Positions 10,553 to 19,990 of a DNA stretch of 57,441 nucleotides are shown here, piece by piece (position 1 is the stretch's first letter; each line of letters opens with the position of its first letter). The stretch covers positions 1 to 57,441 of the forward strand of contig JAEXMK010000079.1 in NCBI GenBank assembly GCA_023444445.1, read 5' to 3'. The position numbers and the translations under genes were made by a program. Source of the DNA: Pseudomonadota bacterium (lineage in GTDB: Bacteria; Pseudomonadota; Alphaproteobacteria; Rhizobiales; Rhizobiaceae). The notes below the pieces were generated by a model. It worked only from the letters and a program-made list of their open reading frames with translations, was not told the DNA's origin and did no database searches.

Positions 10553-12637
10553 TCAGGCGAGACCGAGCGCCGTAATGGTGAGGTCGATGAGCTTGATGCC
10601 GATGAAGGGAACGATGATGCCGCCAAGCCCATAAATGACCAGATTGCGCGACAGAAGCGCTCCGGCGCCAATCGGACGGTACTTCACACCCTTCAGCGAC
10701 AGCGGGATAAGTGCGATGATGATCAGCGCGTTGAAGATGATGGCGGAGAGGATCGCGCTCTGCGGCGTCGCAAGCCCCATCACGTTGAGAACGCCGAGCT
10801 GCGGATAGAGCGCCAGGAACATCGCCGGGATGATGGCGAAATATTTGGCGATATCGTTGGCAATGGAGAAGGTGGTCAACGCACCGCGCGTCATCAGCAA
10901 TTGCTTGCCGATTTCAACGATCTCGATGAGCTTGGTCGGGTCACTGTCGAGATCGACCATGTTGCCGGCCTCGCGCGCTGCCACCGTGCCGGTATTCATG
11001 GCGACGCCGACATCGGCCTGCGCCAGCGCCGGCGCATCGTTCGTGCCATCACCGCACATGGCAACGAGCTTGCCCTTGGCTTGCTCCTCGCGAATGAGCT
11101 CCAGCTTGTTTTCCGGAGTCGCCTGGGCGAGGAAATCGTCAACACCGGCCTCCGCTGCGATGGCGGCAGCCGTCATCGGATTGTCGCCAGTGATCATGAC
11201 AGTGCGGATGCCCATGCGGCGAAGCTCCGCGAAACGCTCGCGAATGCCACCCTTGACGATATCCTTCAGTTGCACGACGCCGAGCAGCTTGCCGTCGCGC
11301 ACCACGGCAAGCGGCGTGCCGCCAGCCTTGGCGATATCTTCCGCTATCGTGCGGATTGCCCGCGTGGCATCCGTTTCGGTTTTGAGGGCGAGCGCCGAAT
11401 TGCCATGTTGCAGAGTGCCGCCATCGACATAGGCAAGAACCGCATCAACCGCACCCTTGCGAATGGAGGCGCCTTCGAAATCGACGCCGCTCATGCGGGT
11501 CTGGGCGGTGAAGGGCACGAAGCTGGCGTGCAGCTTCTGCATGTCGCGGGCCCGGATACCGTATTTTTCCTTGGCCAGCACCACGATGGAGCGGCCTTCC
11601 GGGGTTTCGTCGGCGAGCGAGGCGAGCTGCGCGGCATCGGCAAGCTCCTGTTCGGAAACGCCGGGGATAGGGCGGAATTCGGTCGCCTGCCGGTTGCCAA
11701 GCGTGATGGTGCCTGTCTTGTCGAGCAGCAGCGTATCGACGTCACCCGCCGCCTCGACGGCACGGCCGGACATGGCCAGAACGTTGAAACGCACCAGCCT
11801 GTCCATGCCGGCAATGCCGATGGCGGAGAGAAGCGCGCCGATGGTGGTGGGGATGAGCGTGACGAACAGCGCCACCAGCACGATGATCGGGATCGAACCG
11901 CCAGCATAGGCCGCGAAACTCGGTATGGTCGCGGTGGCCAGAACGAAGATCAGCGTCATGCCCGCAAGCAGGATGTTGAGCGCGATCTCGTTCGGTGTCT
12001 TCTGGCGCTCGGCGCCTTCGACCAGCGAAATCATCCGGTCAAGAAAGGTAGAGCCGGCAGCAGCGGTGATGCGAACGCGGATCCAGTCCGACAACACCTG
12101 CGTGCCGCCGGTAACGGCTGAACGATCGCCGCCGGATTCGCGGATCACGGGTGCGGATTCGCCCGTAATGGCAGCCTCATTGACGGAGGCAACGCCTTCA
12201 ATAACCTCGCCGTCGGAGGGAATGATATCGCCTGCCTCGACGAGAACGACATCGTTAACCTTCAGACTGGTGCCGGCCACCATCTTATATTGACTGCGGT
12301 CGTCACCGCTCAGCAGCTTCGCCTGGGTTTCGGTCCGCGTCCGGCGCAGCGAATCCGCCTGCGCCTTACCGCGCCCTTCGGCGACGGCTTCAGCGAAATT
12401 GGCAAATAGCACCGTGAACCAGAGCCAGAGATTGATCTGGAAGGAAAAGGCGAGATTAGCGCCGCCGGTCACGAGATCGCGGATAAACAGCACCGTCGTC
12501 AGCAGCGACACCGTCGCCACCACGAACATGACCGGATTACGCGCAAGCGTGCGCGGGTTGAGCTTTTTGAATGCGTCGGCAATGGCCGGCACGAGAATGC
12601 GAGAATCAAGGATGCTCGCTTGTTTGGACTGGCTCAT
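10553..12637 (-). CDS. kdpB: Potassium-transporting P-type ATPase subunit B
   Basis: The catalytic P-type ATPase of KdpFABC, 694 residues. It has the phosphatase motif TGES at about 159-162, the phosphorylated Asp306 in [25 protein letters not shown] in the hinge, and the P-loop-like membrane segment [17 protein letters not shown]. The start [14 protein letters not shown] is chosen because a GGAG site lies upstream and the family begins here. A 41-codon open extension upstream has no family similarity. Residue numbering matches E. coli KdpB (Asp307). Confidence 0.97.
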   Translation of the reverse strand: MSQSKQASILDSRILVPAIADAFKKLNPRTLARNPVMFVVATVSLLTTVLFIRDLVTGGANLAFSFQINLWLWFTVLFANFAEAVAEGRGKAQADSLRRTRTETQAKLLSGDDRSQYKMVAGTSLKVNDVVLVEAGDIIPSDGEVIEGVASVNEAAITGESAPVIRESGGDRSAVTGGTQVLSDWIRVRITAAAGSTFLDRMISLVEGAERQKTPNEIALNILLAGMTLIFVLATATIPSFAAYAGGSIPIIVLVALFVTLIPTTIGALLSAIGIAGMDRLVRFNVLAMSGRAVEAAGDVDTLLLDKTGTITLGNRQATEFRPIPGVSEQELADAAQLASLADETPEGRSIVVLAKEKYGIRARDMQKLHASFVPFTAQTRMSGVDFEGASIRKGAVDAVLAYVDGGTLQHGNSALALKTETDATRAIRTIAEDIAKAGGTPLAVVRDGKLLGVVQLKDIVKGGIRERFAELRRMGIRTVMITGDNPMTAAAIAAEAGVDDFLAQATPENKLELIREEQAKGKLVAMCGDGTNDAPALAQADVGVAMNTGTVAAREAGNMVDLDSDPTKLIEIVEIGKQLLMTRGALTTFSIANDIAKYFAIIPAMFLALYPQLGVLNVMGLATPQSAILSAIIFNALIIIALIPLSLKGVKYRPIGAGALLSRNLVIYGLGGIIVPFIGIKLIDLTITALGLA

Positions 12638-12681
12638 GAAGAGGCTCCAGCGTTTGAAACAGGGCGACCGATGAGGGTCGA

Positions 12682-12843
12682 TCAGCCCGTGATAACTTCG
12701 AGCGCGACAACGGCGGCGAACAGAGCCGCCATCATCACAAGAATGAGATTGGAGGCGCACCAGCCGCCGGGCGTGGCGCTCCCTTTAACGGGAGCGCCTT
12801 TGCGGGCGGGAACGCGGTCGCGTCGGGACATGTCGTCAGTCAT
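12682..12843 (-). CDS. 53-aa single-helix membrane protein inside the kdp operon
   Basis: An ATG frame starting 9 bases after the kdpA stop, preceded by a GAGGTG ribosome-binding sequence. It encodes a basic N-terminus ([16 protein letters not shown]) followed by one hydrophobic helix from about residue 28 to 51. It ends 44 bases before the kdpB start. Position, spacing and reading support a real gene translated with kdpA. It is not one of the standard Kdp subunits and the family is not recognised by name. It could help assemble KdpA with KdpB (inference). Confidence 0.7.
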   Translation of the reverse strand: MTDDMSRRDRVPARKGAPVKGSATPGGWCASNLILVMMAALFAAVVALEVITG

Positions 12844-12852
12844 GGCATCACC

Positions 12853-14556
12853 TCAGAAGAGCTGGCCTGCCGCCATCACCAGATGTTCGGCAACGGGGCC
12901 AAGGGCGAGTGCCGGCAGGAAGGTAAGGCCGCCGACTACCAGGATGGTACCGACAAGCAGGCCAACGAAGAGCGGTCCATCCGTCGGGAAGGTGCCGGCC
13001 GAGGCCGGAACCGTCTTCTTCGCAACCAGTGAGCCGGCAATGGCCAGAGCTGGGATGATCACCAGAAATCGGCCCATCAGCATGCCAAAGCCAAGCGTAA
13101 TGTTGTACCAGCTGGTATTGCCGCTAAGCCCCCCGAAAGCCGAGCCATTATTGGCGGCCGCCGACGTATAGGCATAGAGGATTTCGGAAAAGCCGTGCGG
13201 ACCCGCCGTTCCTATCGACGCCACGGCCGAAGGCAGGACGGTGGCAATGGCCGTAAAAATGAGCATGGCGAGCGGCAGGCAGAGAATGGCCAGAACCGCC
13301 ATCTTCATTTCCTTGGCTTCGATCTTCTTGCCGAGATATTCCGGCGTCCGTCCGACCATCAGCCCCGCCACGAAGATGGCAATGACGATGAAGAGCAGAA
13401 TGCCGTAGAAACCCGCGCCCACGCCACCGACGATCACTTCGCCCAGCTGCATATTGATAAGCGGGATAAGACCACCCAGCGCCGTGAAGCTGCCATGCAT
13501 GGCATTGACCGCGCCACAGGATGCCGCGGTGGTAATAACCGCAAAGAGCGACGAGAGCGCCACGCCGAAACGGACTTCCTTGCCCTCCATGTTACCGCCG
13601 GCAAGACCAAAGCCGTGCATCAGCGGGTTTCCAGCCGCTTCCGCCCAATAGGTGACGGCAACGCCGGCGATGAACAGCACACCCATGGCGGCGAGGATTG
13701 CCCAGCCCTGGCGCTGATTGCCGACCATGCGACCGAAAACATTGGTAAAGGCCGCGCCGATCGCGAAGATCGACACCATCTGGATCATGTTGGAAATGGC
13801 GTTCGGGTTCTCGAAGGGATGCGCGGAATTGGCGTTGAAGAAACCGCCGCCATTGGTGCCCAGCATCTTGATCGCCAGCTGCGACGCCACGGGGCCAACG
13901 GCGATCGTCTGCTGCGCGCCTTCCAGCGTCTGCGCCGTGACATAGGGCCCGAGCGTTTGCGGCACCCCAAGCCAGACGTAAACCAGCGTCAGCACGATGC
14001 AGAGCGGCAGCAGCACGTAAAGCGTAGAGCGGACCATATCCACCCAGAAATTACCGATCGCCTTGCCGGACGCCCGCGAAAAAGCGCGGATCAGGCCAAT
14101 GGCGATTGCCATGCCGGTTGCGGCGGAAACGAAGTTCTGCACTGTAAAACCGGCCATCTGGGTCAGGTAGGACATGGTGCTTTCGCCACCATAGTTCTGC
14201 CAGTTCGTGTTGGTGACGAAGCTGACTGCCGTGTTGAAGGAGAGCTCCGGACCGACAGCCGGCATGCCCTGCGGATTATAGGGGAGCACAGCCTGAAAGC
14301 GCATCAGCGCGTATAGCACGGCAAAACCAAAAAGGTTGAAAAGAAGCATCGAGACGGCATAGGTCGTCCAGTGCTGCTCCTCCCGCTCGCTTGTCCCGGC
14401 AAGGGCATAGAGGCCACGCTCGACCGGCACAAGAACCGGTGACAGAAGCGTCCGCTCGCCATTAAAGACACGCGCCATGTAAAAGCCGAGCGGCTTCACA
14501 AGTGCAAAAATGATCCCGCAGAAAAGCAGGACCTGAAACCATCCATTGAGGGTCAT
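12853..14556 (-). CDS. kdpA: Potassium-transporting ATPase subunit A
   Basis: The 567-residue channel-like subunit that selects and binds potassium. It carries the four pore-loop repeats expected of the Trk/Ktr/HKT superfamily, including [36 protein letters not shown] and [11 protein letters not shown], with about ten membrane helices. Length matches the family. It follows kdpF by 32 bases. Confidence 0.97.
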   Translation of the reverse strand: MTLNGWFQVLLFCGIIFALVKPLGFYMARVFNGERTLLSPVLVPVERGLYALAGTSEREEQHWTTYAVSMLLFNLFGFAVLYALMRFQAVLPYNPQGMPAVGPELSFNTAVSFVTNTNWQNYGGESTMSYLTQMAGFTVQNFVSAATGMAIAIGLIRAFSRASGKAIGNFWVDMVRSTLYVLLPLCIVLTLVYVWLGVPQTLGPYVTAQTLEGAQQTIAVGPVASQLAIKMLGTNGGGFFNANSAHPFENPNAISNMIQMVSIFAIGAAFTNVFGRMVGNQRQGWAILAAMGVLFIAGVAVTYWAEAAGNPLMHGFGLAGGNMEGKEVRFGVALSSLFAVITTAASCGAVNAMHGSFTALGGLIPLINMQLGEVIVGGVGAGFYGILLFIVIAIFVAGLMVGRTPEYLGKKIEAKEMKMAVLAILCLPLAMLIFTAIATVLPSAVASIGTAGPHGFSEILYAYTSAAANNGSAFGGLSGNTSWYNITLGFGMLMGRFLVIIPALAIAGSLVAKKTVPASAGTFPTDGPLFVGLLVGTILVVGGLTFLPALALGPVAEHLVMAAGQLF

Positions 14557-14588
14557 GGTACTTTAACTTTCAATAGCCGCCGCTTCGA

Positions 14589-14678
14589 TCAGAAGCGTTC
14601 GGGGCGAATGAGAGCGTAGGTGAGGTAAGCGGCGATAAAGACCGTGACGGCGCCGCTCAAAATATAGTCGAATGTCAT
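14589..14678 (-). CDS. kdpF: Potassium-transporting ATPase subunit F
   Basis: A 29-residue hydrophobic peptide, MTFDYILSGAVTVFIAAYLT then YALIRPERF, typical of KdpF (single helix ending in a RPERF-like tail). KdpF stabilises the KdpABC complex in the membrane. A GGAGGCTGCG ribosome-binding stretch precedes the ATG, and kdpA follows. Confidence 0.92.
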   Translation of the reverse strand: MTFDYILSGAVTVFIAAYLTYALIRPERF

Positions 14679-14690
14679 CGCAGCCTCCAT

Positions 14691-14774
14691 CTAAAGCCGG
14701 TCACAGGCGCGCGTATAGGCAAAGCACAGGGCGAAAAACACCGTGGCTGCGCCGATAAGAACAAGATCCATCAT
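14691..14774 (-). CDS. 27-aa membrane peptide at the head of the kdp operon
   Basis: Tandem ATG codons at 14774 and 14771 open a 27-residue single-helix peptide, MMDLVLIGAATVFFALCFAY followed by TRACDRL. A GGGAG site lies about 9 bases upstream. Its stop is 12 bases before the kdpF start. Similar short peptides ending in a CDRL/CERL-like tail are common just before kdpF in proteobacteria and are usually left as hypothetical (from memory). It may be a second KdpF-like accessory subunit. Confidence 0.75.
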   Translation of the reverse strand: MMDLVLIGAATVFFALCFAYTRACDRL

Positions 14775-14813
14775 TGATGGGACTCCCTTTTTTCCGAGGA
14801 GCCGGGCAGGAAG

Positions 14814-14843
14814 AAAAGCGCCGTCATGTGGGACGTCGCTTTT
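14814..14843 (-). promoter_or_regulatory. Hairpin in the kdp 5' leader
   Basis: Outer arms AAAAGCG/CGCTTTT and inner arms CGTC/GACG, separated by single mismatches, form a 30-base hairpin 40 bases before the first kdp ORF. On the minus strand it ends in TTTTCTTCC, so it could act as an attenuator or as the terminator of an upstream transcript. A second hairpin, GGGAAGGG with CCCTTCCC, lies at 14858-14881. Confidence 0.45.
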
Positions 14844-14924
14844 CAATCTTTCTGGCTGGGAAGGGAACACCATCCCTTCCCGCACAGAATATGCACCCGA
14901 ACCGCATAAAGGTTCGAGACGGCC

Positions 14925-14957
14925 GCATAGGGAATAAAATAGGAATCCTATAGGAAT
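14925..14957 (-). promoter_or_regulatory. 11-bp-period direct repeats, candidate KdpE operator
   Basis: On the minus strand, ATTCCTAT occurs twice exactly 11 bases apart, with a third looser copy (ATTCCCTA) a further 11 bases on. One helical turn between direct repeats is how OmpR-family dimers such as KdpE usually bind. The block lies about 150 bases upstream of the first kdp ORF. The assignment to KdpE is inference from position and geometry. Confidence 0.5.
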
Positions 14958-15008
14958 TTTCGAAGCCGACCGCAGCGGGCAACGAGCCACGTCTTCATGA
15001 AAGAGCGG

Positions 15009-15947
15009 TCAGGCGAAAGCAGAAACAATATCTTCGGGCGCACTTTCGCTGGCCAGCAGCGCGGCCAGCAGAATGCGGGCCTGCCCGGGACGAAGCGTAG
15101 AGGAATGCACGGCACCCGCCGCGACGAGATCGTGGCCGCCGCCGCCGCCGCCATAACTTGCAACCAGCAGTCCTTCAGGTACACGGCTGGAAACCACGAC
15201 CGGAACACCGCGATCTGCGCAGCGCTTCACCGCTTCAGCAATAAGCGGATTGGCGTTGCCGGAACCGAGTGCAGCAAGCACGATACCCTTTGCGCCCACC
15301 TGCAGGCTCGCATCGATATGGGTCGCGTCACAGCCGGGATGGATGGCGACGACATCGATCCTGATATCCGCGACGGTAGCAGCAAGCTTTGGTGCTGCGT
15401 CCTGGACCAGAGGTCGCGCCGAACGGAAGGCATCCGCCGCATCCGCACTCAGCTTGTAAAGACCCCAGGCCGGCAGACAGCGACCACCGAAGGATAGGAG
15501 CACGCCCTTTTCGGCATTCCGTTGATCGAGCGCTGTTTCTATGGCCCGGGCCAGGTTGGCCGGTCCATCCGCTTGCCCGTGGTCTGCCGTAAACTGCGCG
15601 CCGGTGAAGACAACGGGCTTGGCAATGGTGTGCTGCACATGGACCAGCAGCGACGATTCTTCCATCGCATCGGTTCCATGGAGAACGACGACGCCCGCCA
15701 CGGCGGGGTCGCTAAGTTCGATGCCAACGGCATCGCTGATGCATTGCATGTCGGCGAGCGTCAGGCTGGAGGAATCCTTCGCCATCAGGTCGACAGGCTT
15801 TAGTCGTGCATTGACATGCGGAACCAGCGCCAGCAGGTCCTCGCCGGAAAGGCTGGGGGTGCTGGCGCCATCGGCGCCGCGCCTGCTCGCAATGGTACCA
15901 CCGGTGGCGATCACCGCCACCAGTGGAATTGATCCCTGCCCGATCAA
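15009..15947 (-). CDS. L-asparaginase
   Basis: Hydrolyses asparagine to aspartate and ammonia. It is 312 residues with the two classic asparaginase active-site motifs: ATGGTIAS with Thr18 and [10 protein letters not shown] with Thr92-Asp93. There is no signal peptide, so it should act in the cytoplasm. It overlaps the upstream permease gene by 4 bases (ATGA), showing co-translation. This is a classic-fold asparaginase. Rhizobium etli is known for a different atypical one, so I do not assign its gene name. Confidence 0.93.
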   Translation of the reverse strand: MIGQGSIPLVAVIATGGTIASRRGADGASTPSLSGEDLLALVPHVNARLKPVDLMAKDSSSLTLADMQCISDAVGIELSDPAVAGVVVLHGTDAMEESSLLVHVQHTIAKPVVFTGAQFTADHGQADGPANLARAIETALDQRNAEKGVLLSFGGRCLPAWGLYKLSADAADAFRSARPLVQDAAPKLAATVADIRIDVVAIHPGCDATHIDASLQVGAKGIVLAALGSGNANPLIAEAVKRCADRGVPVVVSSRVPEGLLVASYGGGGGGHDLVAAGAVHSSTLRPGQARILLAALLASESAPEDIVSAFA

Positions 15948-17401
15948 TGCGACGCCCCTGTGCCTGATTGTTCGCCTGCAAGACGGTGGATACGATCACG
16001 CAGGAGGTACCAGCCGATCACCAGTGCAGGAATGATGACAATCAGCGAGGCGATGGTCCAGGAGCCGACAGGATAGTCAAACGCCATCAGCACAAGGACA
16101 CCGAACAAGAAGATGAGCGTGAGGATGCCGGTATAGGGCGCGCCGAACATGCGGAAATCCGGACGTGCAAGCTCGCCACGCTGCGAAAGCTGCCAGAGTT
16201 TGAGCTGGCAAAGCACGATGACGGCCCAGGCGCAGATGATGCCAAGTGCTGACAGGTTGAGCGCGATTTCGAACGCGGCGGCGGGGACAACGGCGTTGAG
16301 TGCGACGCCGAACACGGTAACGACGGCAGTGACCGCGATGCCACCATAAGGCACGCCATTCTTGTTCATCTTCGCCAGCGCTGCCGGGGCCGAGCCAGAG
16401 ACAGCCATGGAGTGAAGGATGCGACCTGTGGAATAGAGCCCGGCATTGAGCGAGGACAGGACGGCGGTCAGAACAACAAGGTTCATGATGACGTCCGCAC
16501 CCTGCACCCCGATGGAGCCGAAGAAGGTCACGAACGGGCTCTCGCCGGCCTTGTAGGCCGTGTAGGGCAGGAGCAGCGTGAACAACAGCACCGAGCCGAC
16601 ATAAAACACGACGAGGCGCAGGACGACGGCGCGGATGGCGCGCGGCATGACCTTGCGCGGGTCTTCGGTTTCGCCTGCTGCCGTACCGATCAACTCGATC
16701 GAGGCATAGGCAAAGACCACACCCTGGATGATGACGAAGGCTGGAAGAATGCCATTCGGGAAGAAGCCGCCATTGTCAGTGATGAGGCTGAAGCCGGTAA
16801 CGTGGCCTTCGATAGGCGTACCGAAAATGACGAAATAAACGCCGACGACGAGGAAGATCGCGAGCGCCAGCACCTTGATGAGGCTGAACCAGAACTCCAG
16901 TTCGCCGAACACCTTCACCGACAGCATGTTCATCGCCAGCACGACCACCAGCGCCGTCATCGCGAATACCCACTGATCGATGCCCGCAAGCCACGGTACG
17001 TATTGCTTGAAGAAATTCATATAGAGCGCGACGGCGGTAACGTCCGCTACCGAGGTCATGGCCCAGTTCAGCCAATACATCCAGCCGGCCGCAAAGGCCA
17101 TCTTCTCGCCATAGAACTCGCGCGCATAGGACACGAAGGAGCCGGAGCTCGGGCGATGCATGATAAGCTCGCCAAGCGCGCGCAGCACCAGAAAAGCGAA
17201 GAAGCCGCAGAGCGCATAAACGAAAACCAACGCCGGACCAGCCTGCGCGAGACGCCCACCCGCACCCAGAAAGAGGCCCGTGCCGATGGCGCCGCCGATG
17301 GCGATCATCTGAATCTGGCGCGGCTTCAGGGCTTTATGATAACCGAGATCCTCTTCAACGAAGACCTCACGTTCGGCGGGTGCCGTTTTTCCAGAATGCA
17401 T
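15944..17401 (-). CDS. ansP: Amino-acid permease, probably asparagine
   Basis: A 485-residue APC-superfamily (amino-acid transporter family) protein with about 12 helices. The first helix carries [17 protein letters not shown], which binds the substrate carboxyl and amine, followed by [16 protein letters not shown]. These are shared with AnsP, GabP and related permeases. Asparagine is the likely substrate because the asparaginase gene overlaps its end. It is divergent from aspartase, with two operator-like palindromes between. Confidence 0.85.
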   Translation of the reverse strand: MHSGKTAPAEREVFVEEDLGYHKALKPRQIQMIAIGGAIGTGLFLGAGGRLAQAGPALVFVYALCGFFAFLVLRALGELIMHRPSSGSFVSYAREFYGEKMAFAAGWMYWLNWAMTSVADVTAVALYMNFFKQYVPWLAGIDQWVFAMTALVVVLAMNMLSVKVFGELEFWFSLIKVLALAIFLVVGVYFVIFGTPIEGHVTGFSLITDNGGFFPNGILPAFVIIQGVVFAYASIELIGTAAGETEDPRKVMPRAIRAVVLRLVVFYVGSVLLFTLLLPYTAYKAGESPFVTFFGSIGVQGADVIMNLVVLTAVLSSLNAGLYSTGRILHSMAVSGSAPAALAKMNKNGVPYGGIAVTAVVTVFGVALNAVVPAAAFEIALNLSALGIICAWAVIVLCQLKLWQLSQRGELARPDFRMFGAPYTGILTLIFLFGVLVLMAFDYPVGSWTIASLIVIIPALVIGWYLLRDRIHRLAGEQSGTGASH

Positions 17402-17508
17402 GGATTTATCCTCCCGATAAAACGCTTGTAATCGGCAATAAGCCGGAAATCAAAGTGGAACTGGCGTCGTCCCCAGGGCTGGAAATATGGCCAGCGAATG
17501 CGTGCATC

Positions 17509-17528
17509 TTGTAAAGCTGCATGACAGA
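17509..17528. promoter_or_regulatory. Operator-like site 1 in the ansP/aspA promoter region
   Basis: TTGTAAAGCTGCATGACAGA matches site 2 (read on the other strand) at 16 of 20 positions, with the same TGTAA...GACAG outline. It lies 108 bases before the permease start. It is the weaker copy of the pair and a candidate site for the FCD GntR regulator encoded at 19068-19784. Confidence 0.5.
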
Positions 17529-17618
17529 TTTTTGCCCTCTTAATTGCACAGACTGGCTTTCGTCAAGAGCCAGAGGGCAATATTGACCTTCCCCCTCCTT
17601 GGGACTATGGTCACAAAA

Positions 17619-17638
17619 TCTGTAAGACAGCTTTACAG
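17619..17638. promoter_or_regulatory. Operator-like site 2, just upstream of aspA
   Basis: CTGTAAGACAGCTTTACAG is a near-perfect palindrome of CTGTAA arms. It ends 33 bases before the aspA start, where a bound repressor would block transcription. FadR-type GntR regulators bind short inverted repeats of this size. The link to the neighbouring regulator is inference. Confidence 0.55.
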
Positions 17639-17671
17639 CTTTTGCAACGCTTAAAGCCAGTGGAGGACACA

Positions 17672-19099
17672 GTGGGCGTGACGCGCAGGGAGCATGATTT
17701 GCTCGGGTCGAAGGAAATTCCGGGAAATGTCTATTGGGGGGTGCACACCGCGCGTGCGGTGGAAAACTTCAAGATTACCGGGGTGACCATTGGCCATAAT
17801 CCTTATCTCATCAGGGGTTTAGCCTATGTCAAGGAGGCGGCCGCGCGTGCAAATCACGAACTCGGCCTGCTCGATCAGGAGCGGATGGAGGCCATCGCTG
17901 AGGCCTGCCGTGAAATCCGCGCCGGCGCGCTCCACGAGCAATTCGTGGTGGATGAAATTCAGGGCGGGGCCGGCACTTCCACCAACATGAATGCCAATGA
18001 GGTCATTGCCAACCGGGCGCTTGAACTGCTTGGCCACGAAAAAGGCGATTATACCCGTCTTCACCCGAATGATCATGTCAATCTCAGCCAGTCAACCAAC
18101 GATGCCTATCCGACAGCCGTTAATGTCGGCCTGATTGAATCAATCGACGATCTCGCCGCATCAATGGGCGTGCTGAAAGATGCCTTCGACCGCAAGGCGC
18201 AGGAGTTTGCCGGCTTCATCAAGATCGGCCGTACCCAGCTGCAGGACGCCGTACCGATGACGCTCGGTCAGGAATTCCGCACTTTTGTGGTGATGCTCGG
18301 CGAAGATCAGGCCCGCCTGATCGAATCCGCCGCATTGCTGCACGAGATCAATCTCGGCGCTACCGCCATCGGCACCGGCCTTAATGCACCGCGCGGTTAC
18401 GCCGAACTTGCCTGCCGGCACTTGGCGCAGCTAACCGGGAGACCGCTCGTCACGGCAGCAGACCTGATCGAAGCCACACAGGATCCCGGCGCCTTCGTGC
18501 ACCTTTCCGGTGTGCTGAAACGTGTTGCCGTCAAGCTGTCGAAGACCTGCAACGACCTTCGCCTGCTCTCCTCTGGCCCCCGCGCCGGGATCGGCGAGAT
18601 CACCCTGCCCTCCGTTCAGGCGGGTTCCAGCATCATGCCTGGCAAGATCAATCCGGTCATTCCCGAAGTGGTAAACCAGGTCGCCTATGCGGTGATCGGC
18701 AACGACATCACCATCACCATGGCGGCCGAAGCGGGGCAGCTGCAATTGAACGCTTTTGAACCTATCATCGTGCGGGCATTGTCGCAGAGCATCAGCCAGC
18801 TCAGTGCCGCCTGCCGCACACTGGCGGAACGCTGTGTTGACGGCATCGTCGCAAATCCCGCCATCATGGCGCAGCGCGTGGAAGAGTCGATCGGTCTCGC
18901 CACCGCGCTCAATCCGCTGATCGGTTATTATGCAGCGACGGAAGTGGCGAAGGAGGCGCTTGCCAGCGGCCGCACGGTGCCGCAGGTGGTTCTGGAACGC
19001 GGCTATCTGACGGATGCGCAACTGCAGCAGGCGCTGAGCCCACGGCATCTCGCCAACCTGCCCGCCGTCACGGCTGGCGAAGCCGATCTTCGCCGATGA
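17672..19099 (+). CDS. aspA: Aspartate ammonia-lyase
   Basis: Converts aspartate to fumarate and ammonia. The protein belongs to the fumarase/aspartase superfamily and shows the signature GSSIMPGKINPV at roughly residues 318-329, plus the conserved TSTNMNANEVIANRA and HPNDHVNLSQSTND segments. The GTG at 17672 is preferred because GGAGG lies 6 bases upstream. An in-frame TTG at 17642 would add ten residues but overlaps the operator region. It is 475 residues, the usual length. It completes asparagine breakdown started by the divergent genes. Its 3' end overlaps gntR by 32 bases. Confidence 0.95.
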   Translation: MGVTRREHDLLGSKEIPGNVYWGVHTARAVENFKITGVTIGHNPYLIRGLAYVKEAAARANHELGLLDQERMEAIAEACREIRAGALHEQFVVDEIQGGAGTSTNMNANEVIANRALELLGHEKGDYTRLHPNDHVNLSQSTNDAYPTAVNVGLIESIDDLAASMGVLKDAFDRKAQEFAGFIKIGRTQLQDAVPMTLGQEFRTFVVMLGEDQARLIESAALLHEINLGATAIGTGLNAPRGYAELACRHLAQLTGRPLVTAADLIEATQDPGAFVHLSGVLKRVAVKLSKTCNDLRLLSSGPRAGIGEITLPSVQAGSSIMPGKINPVIPEVVNQVAYAVIGNDITITMAAEAGQLQLNAFEPIIVRALSQSISQLSAACRTLAERCVDGIVANPAIMAQRVEESIGLATALNPLIGYYAATEVAKEALASGRTVPQVVLERGYLTDAQLQQALSPRHLANLPAVTAGEADLRR

Positions 19100-19784
19100 T
19101 GGTCGTCACCACCTGCTTCACCTGGCCGAGGTGAATCTCCATCGCCTCACGCGCCTCGGGTGCGGAATTCCGCCGGATTGCCTCGACGATCCGGCGGTGC
19201 TCGAAATTCGAGGCTACGCGGCGGCCCGCCATCAGATTGACCATCTCGGACTGCTGGGAAAGCGCCTCACGGGCATCAGCCACGACCTTGGCGAATAGTC
19301 CATTGGCCGAAGCTTCGGCGATGGCGCAGTGAAATTGTCCGTCGAGCAGAACCCAGGGATGCGGCCTCTCTTCGGCGTCCATGCGATCGCAGAGTTCCAG
19401 CAGGGCGGCCAGTTGCGCATCCGTGCGCCTCAATGCCGCCCAGCCGGCGGCCGGGACCTCGATGAAAGGCCGGGCCTCGATCAGATCGCGGGCGGAATAG
19501 GCGCCGTAACTCAATTCGGAAGGCGGCGTCAGCGTCATCACATAGGTGCCGCTGCCGGTGCGGGTCTGCGTCAGGCCCAGGGTCTGAAGCGAGCGCAACG
19601 CCTCACGAATGATTGGCCGGCTGACGCCATATCGCACTGCCAGGTGGGACTCGGCAGGAAGCCGGGTACCGACCTCAAGCTGCCCCGAGGTGATGGCGGA
19701 ACGGATATCCTCGAACACCGCTTCCGCGGCATTCTTGCGATTGATCGGCTGTGCCTCCGTTAGCCAATCCGACAACCCGCCCAT
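19068..19784 (-). CDS. GntR-family (FCD domain) transcriptional regulator
   Basis: A 238-residue regulator with an N-terminal winged helix (AVFEDIRSAITSGQLEVGTR, RYGVSRPIIREALRSLQ) and an all-helical FCD ligand domain with conserved Arg, Asp and His residues. The start at 19784 is chosen over an in-frame ATG six codons earlier because GGAGGG sits 7 bases before it. It is convergent with and overlaps aspA. Its likely targets are the two palindromes at 17509 and 17619, making it the regulator of asparagine use (inference). Confidence 0.88.
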   Translation of the reverse strand: MGGLSDWLTEAQPINRKNAAEAVFEDIRSAITSGQLEVGTRLPAESHLAVRYGVSRPIIREALRSLQTLGLTQTRTGSGTYVMTLTPPSELSYGAYSARDLIEARPFIEVPAAGWAALRRTDAQLAALLELCDRMDAEERPHPWVLLDGQFHCAIAEASANGLFAKVVADAREALSQQSEMVNLMAGRRVASNFEHRRIVEAIRRNSAPEAREAMEIHLGQVKQVVTTIIGEDRLRQP

Positions 19785-19990
19785 CTTCAAACCCTCCGGC
19801 ACCCCAACATGATCCGCAATATCGGCGACATACGGATTCGATACGCGAGATACGACCGTCCGGAATCGAAAGGACGGCCGCCGCTCTCGCGGCTAAGCCG
19901 ACCTTCCTAACACTATCCTGCCCATGGGAACAACGAGGGCGGATATTTTTATGGGGTGAGGAAATGACGCCCCCACCCCCGTTTCGAATA

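Noticed and set aside
7886..12121. Long plus-strand frames opposite kdpD, kdpC and kdpB
   Set aside because: Antisense shadows of clear kdp genes, with low-complexity His/Arg-rich products.
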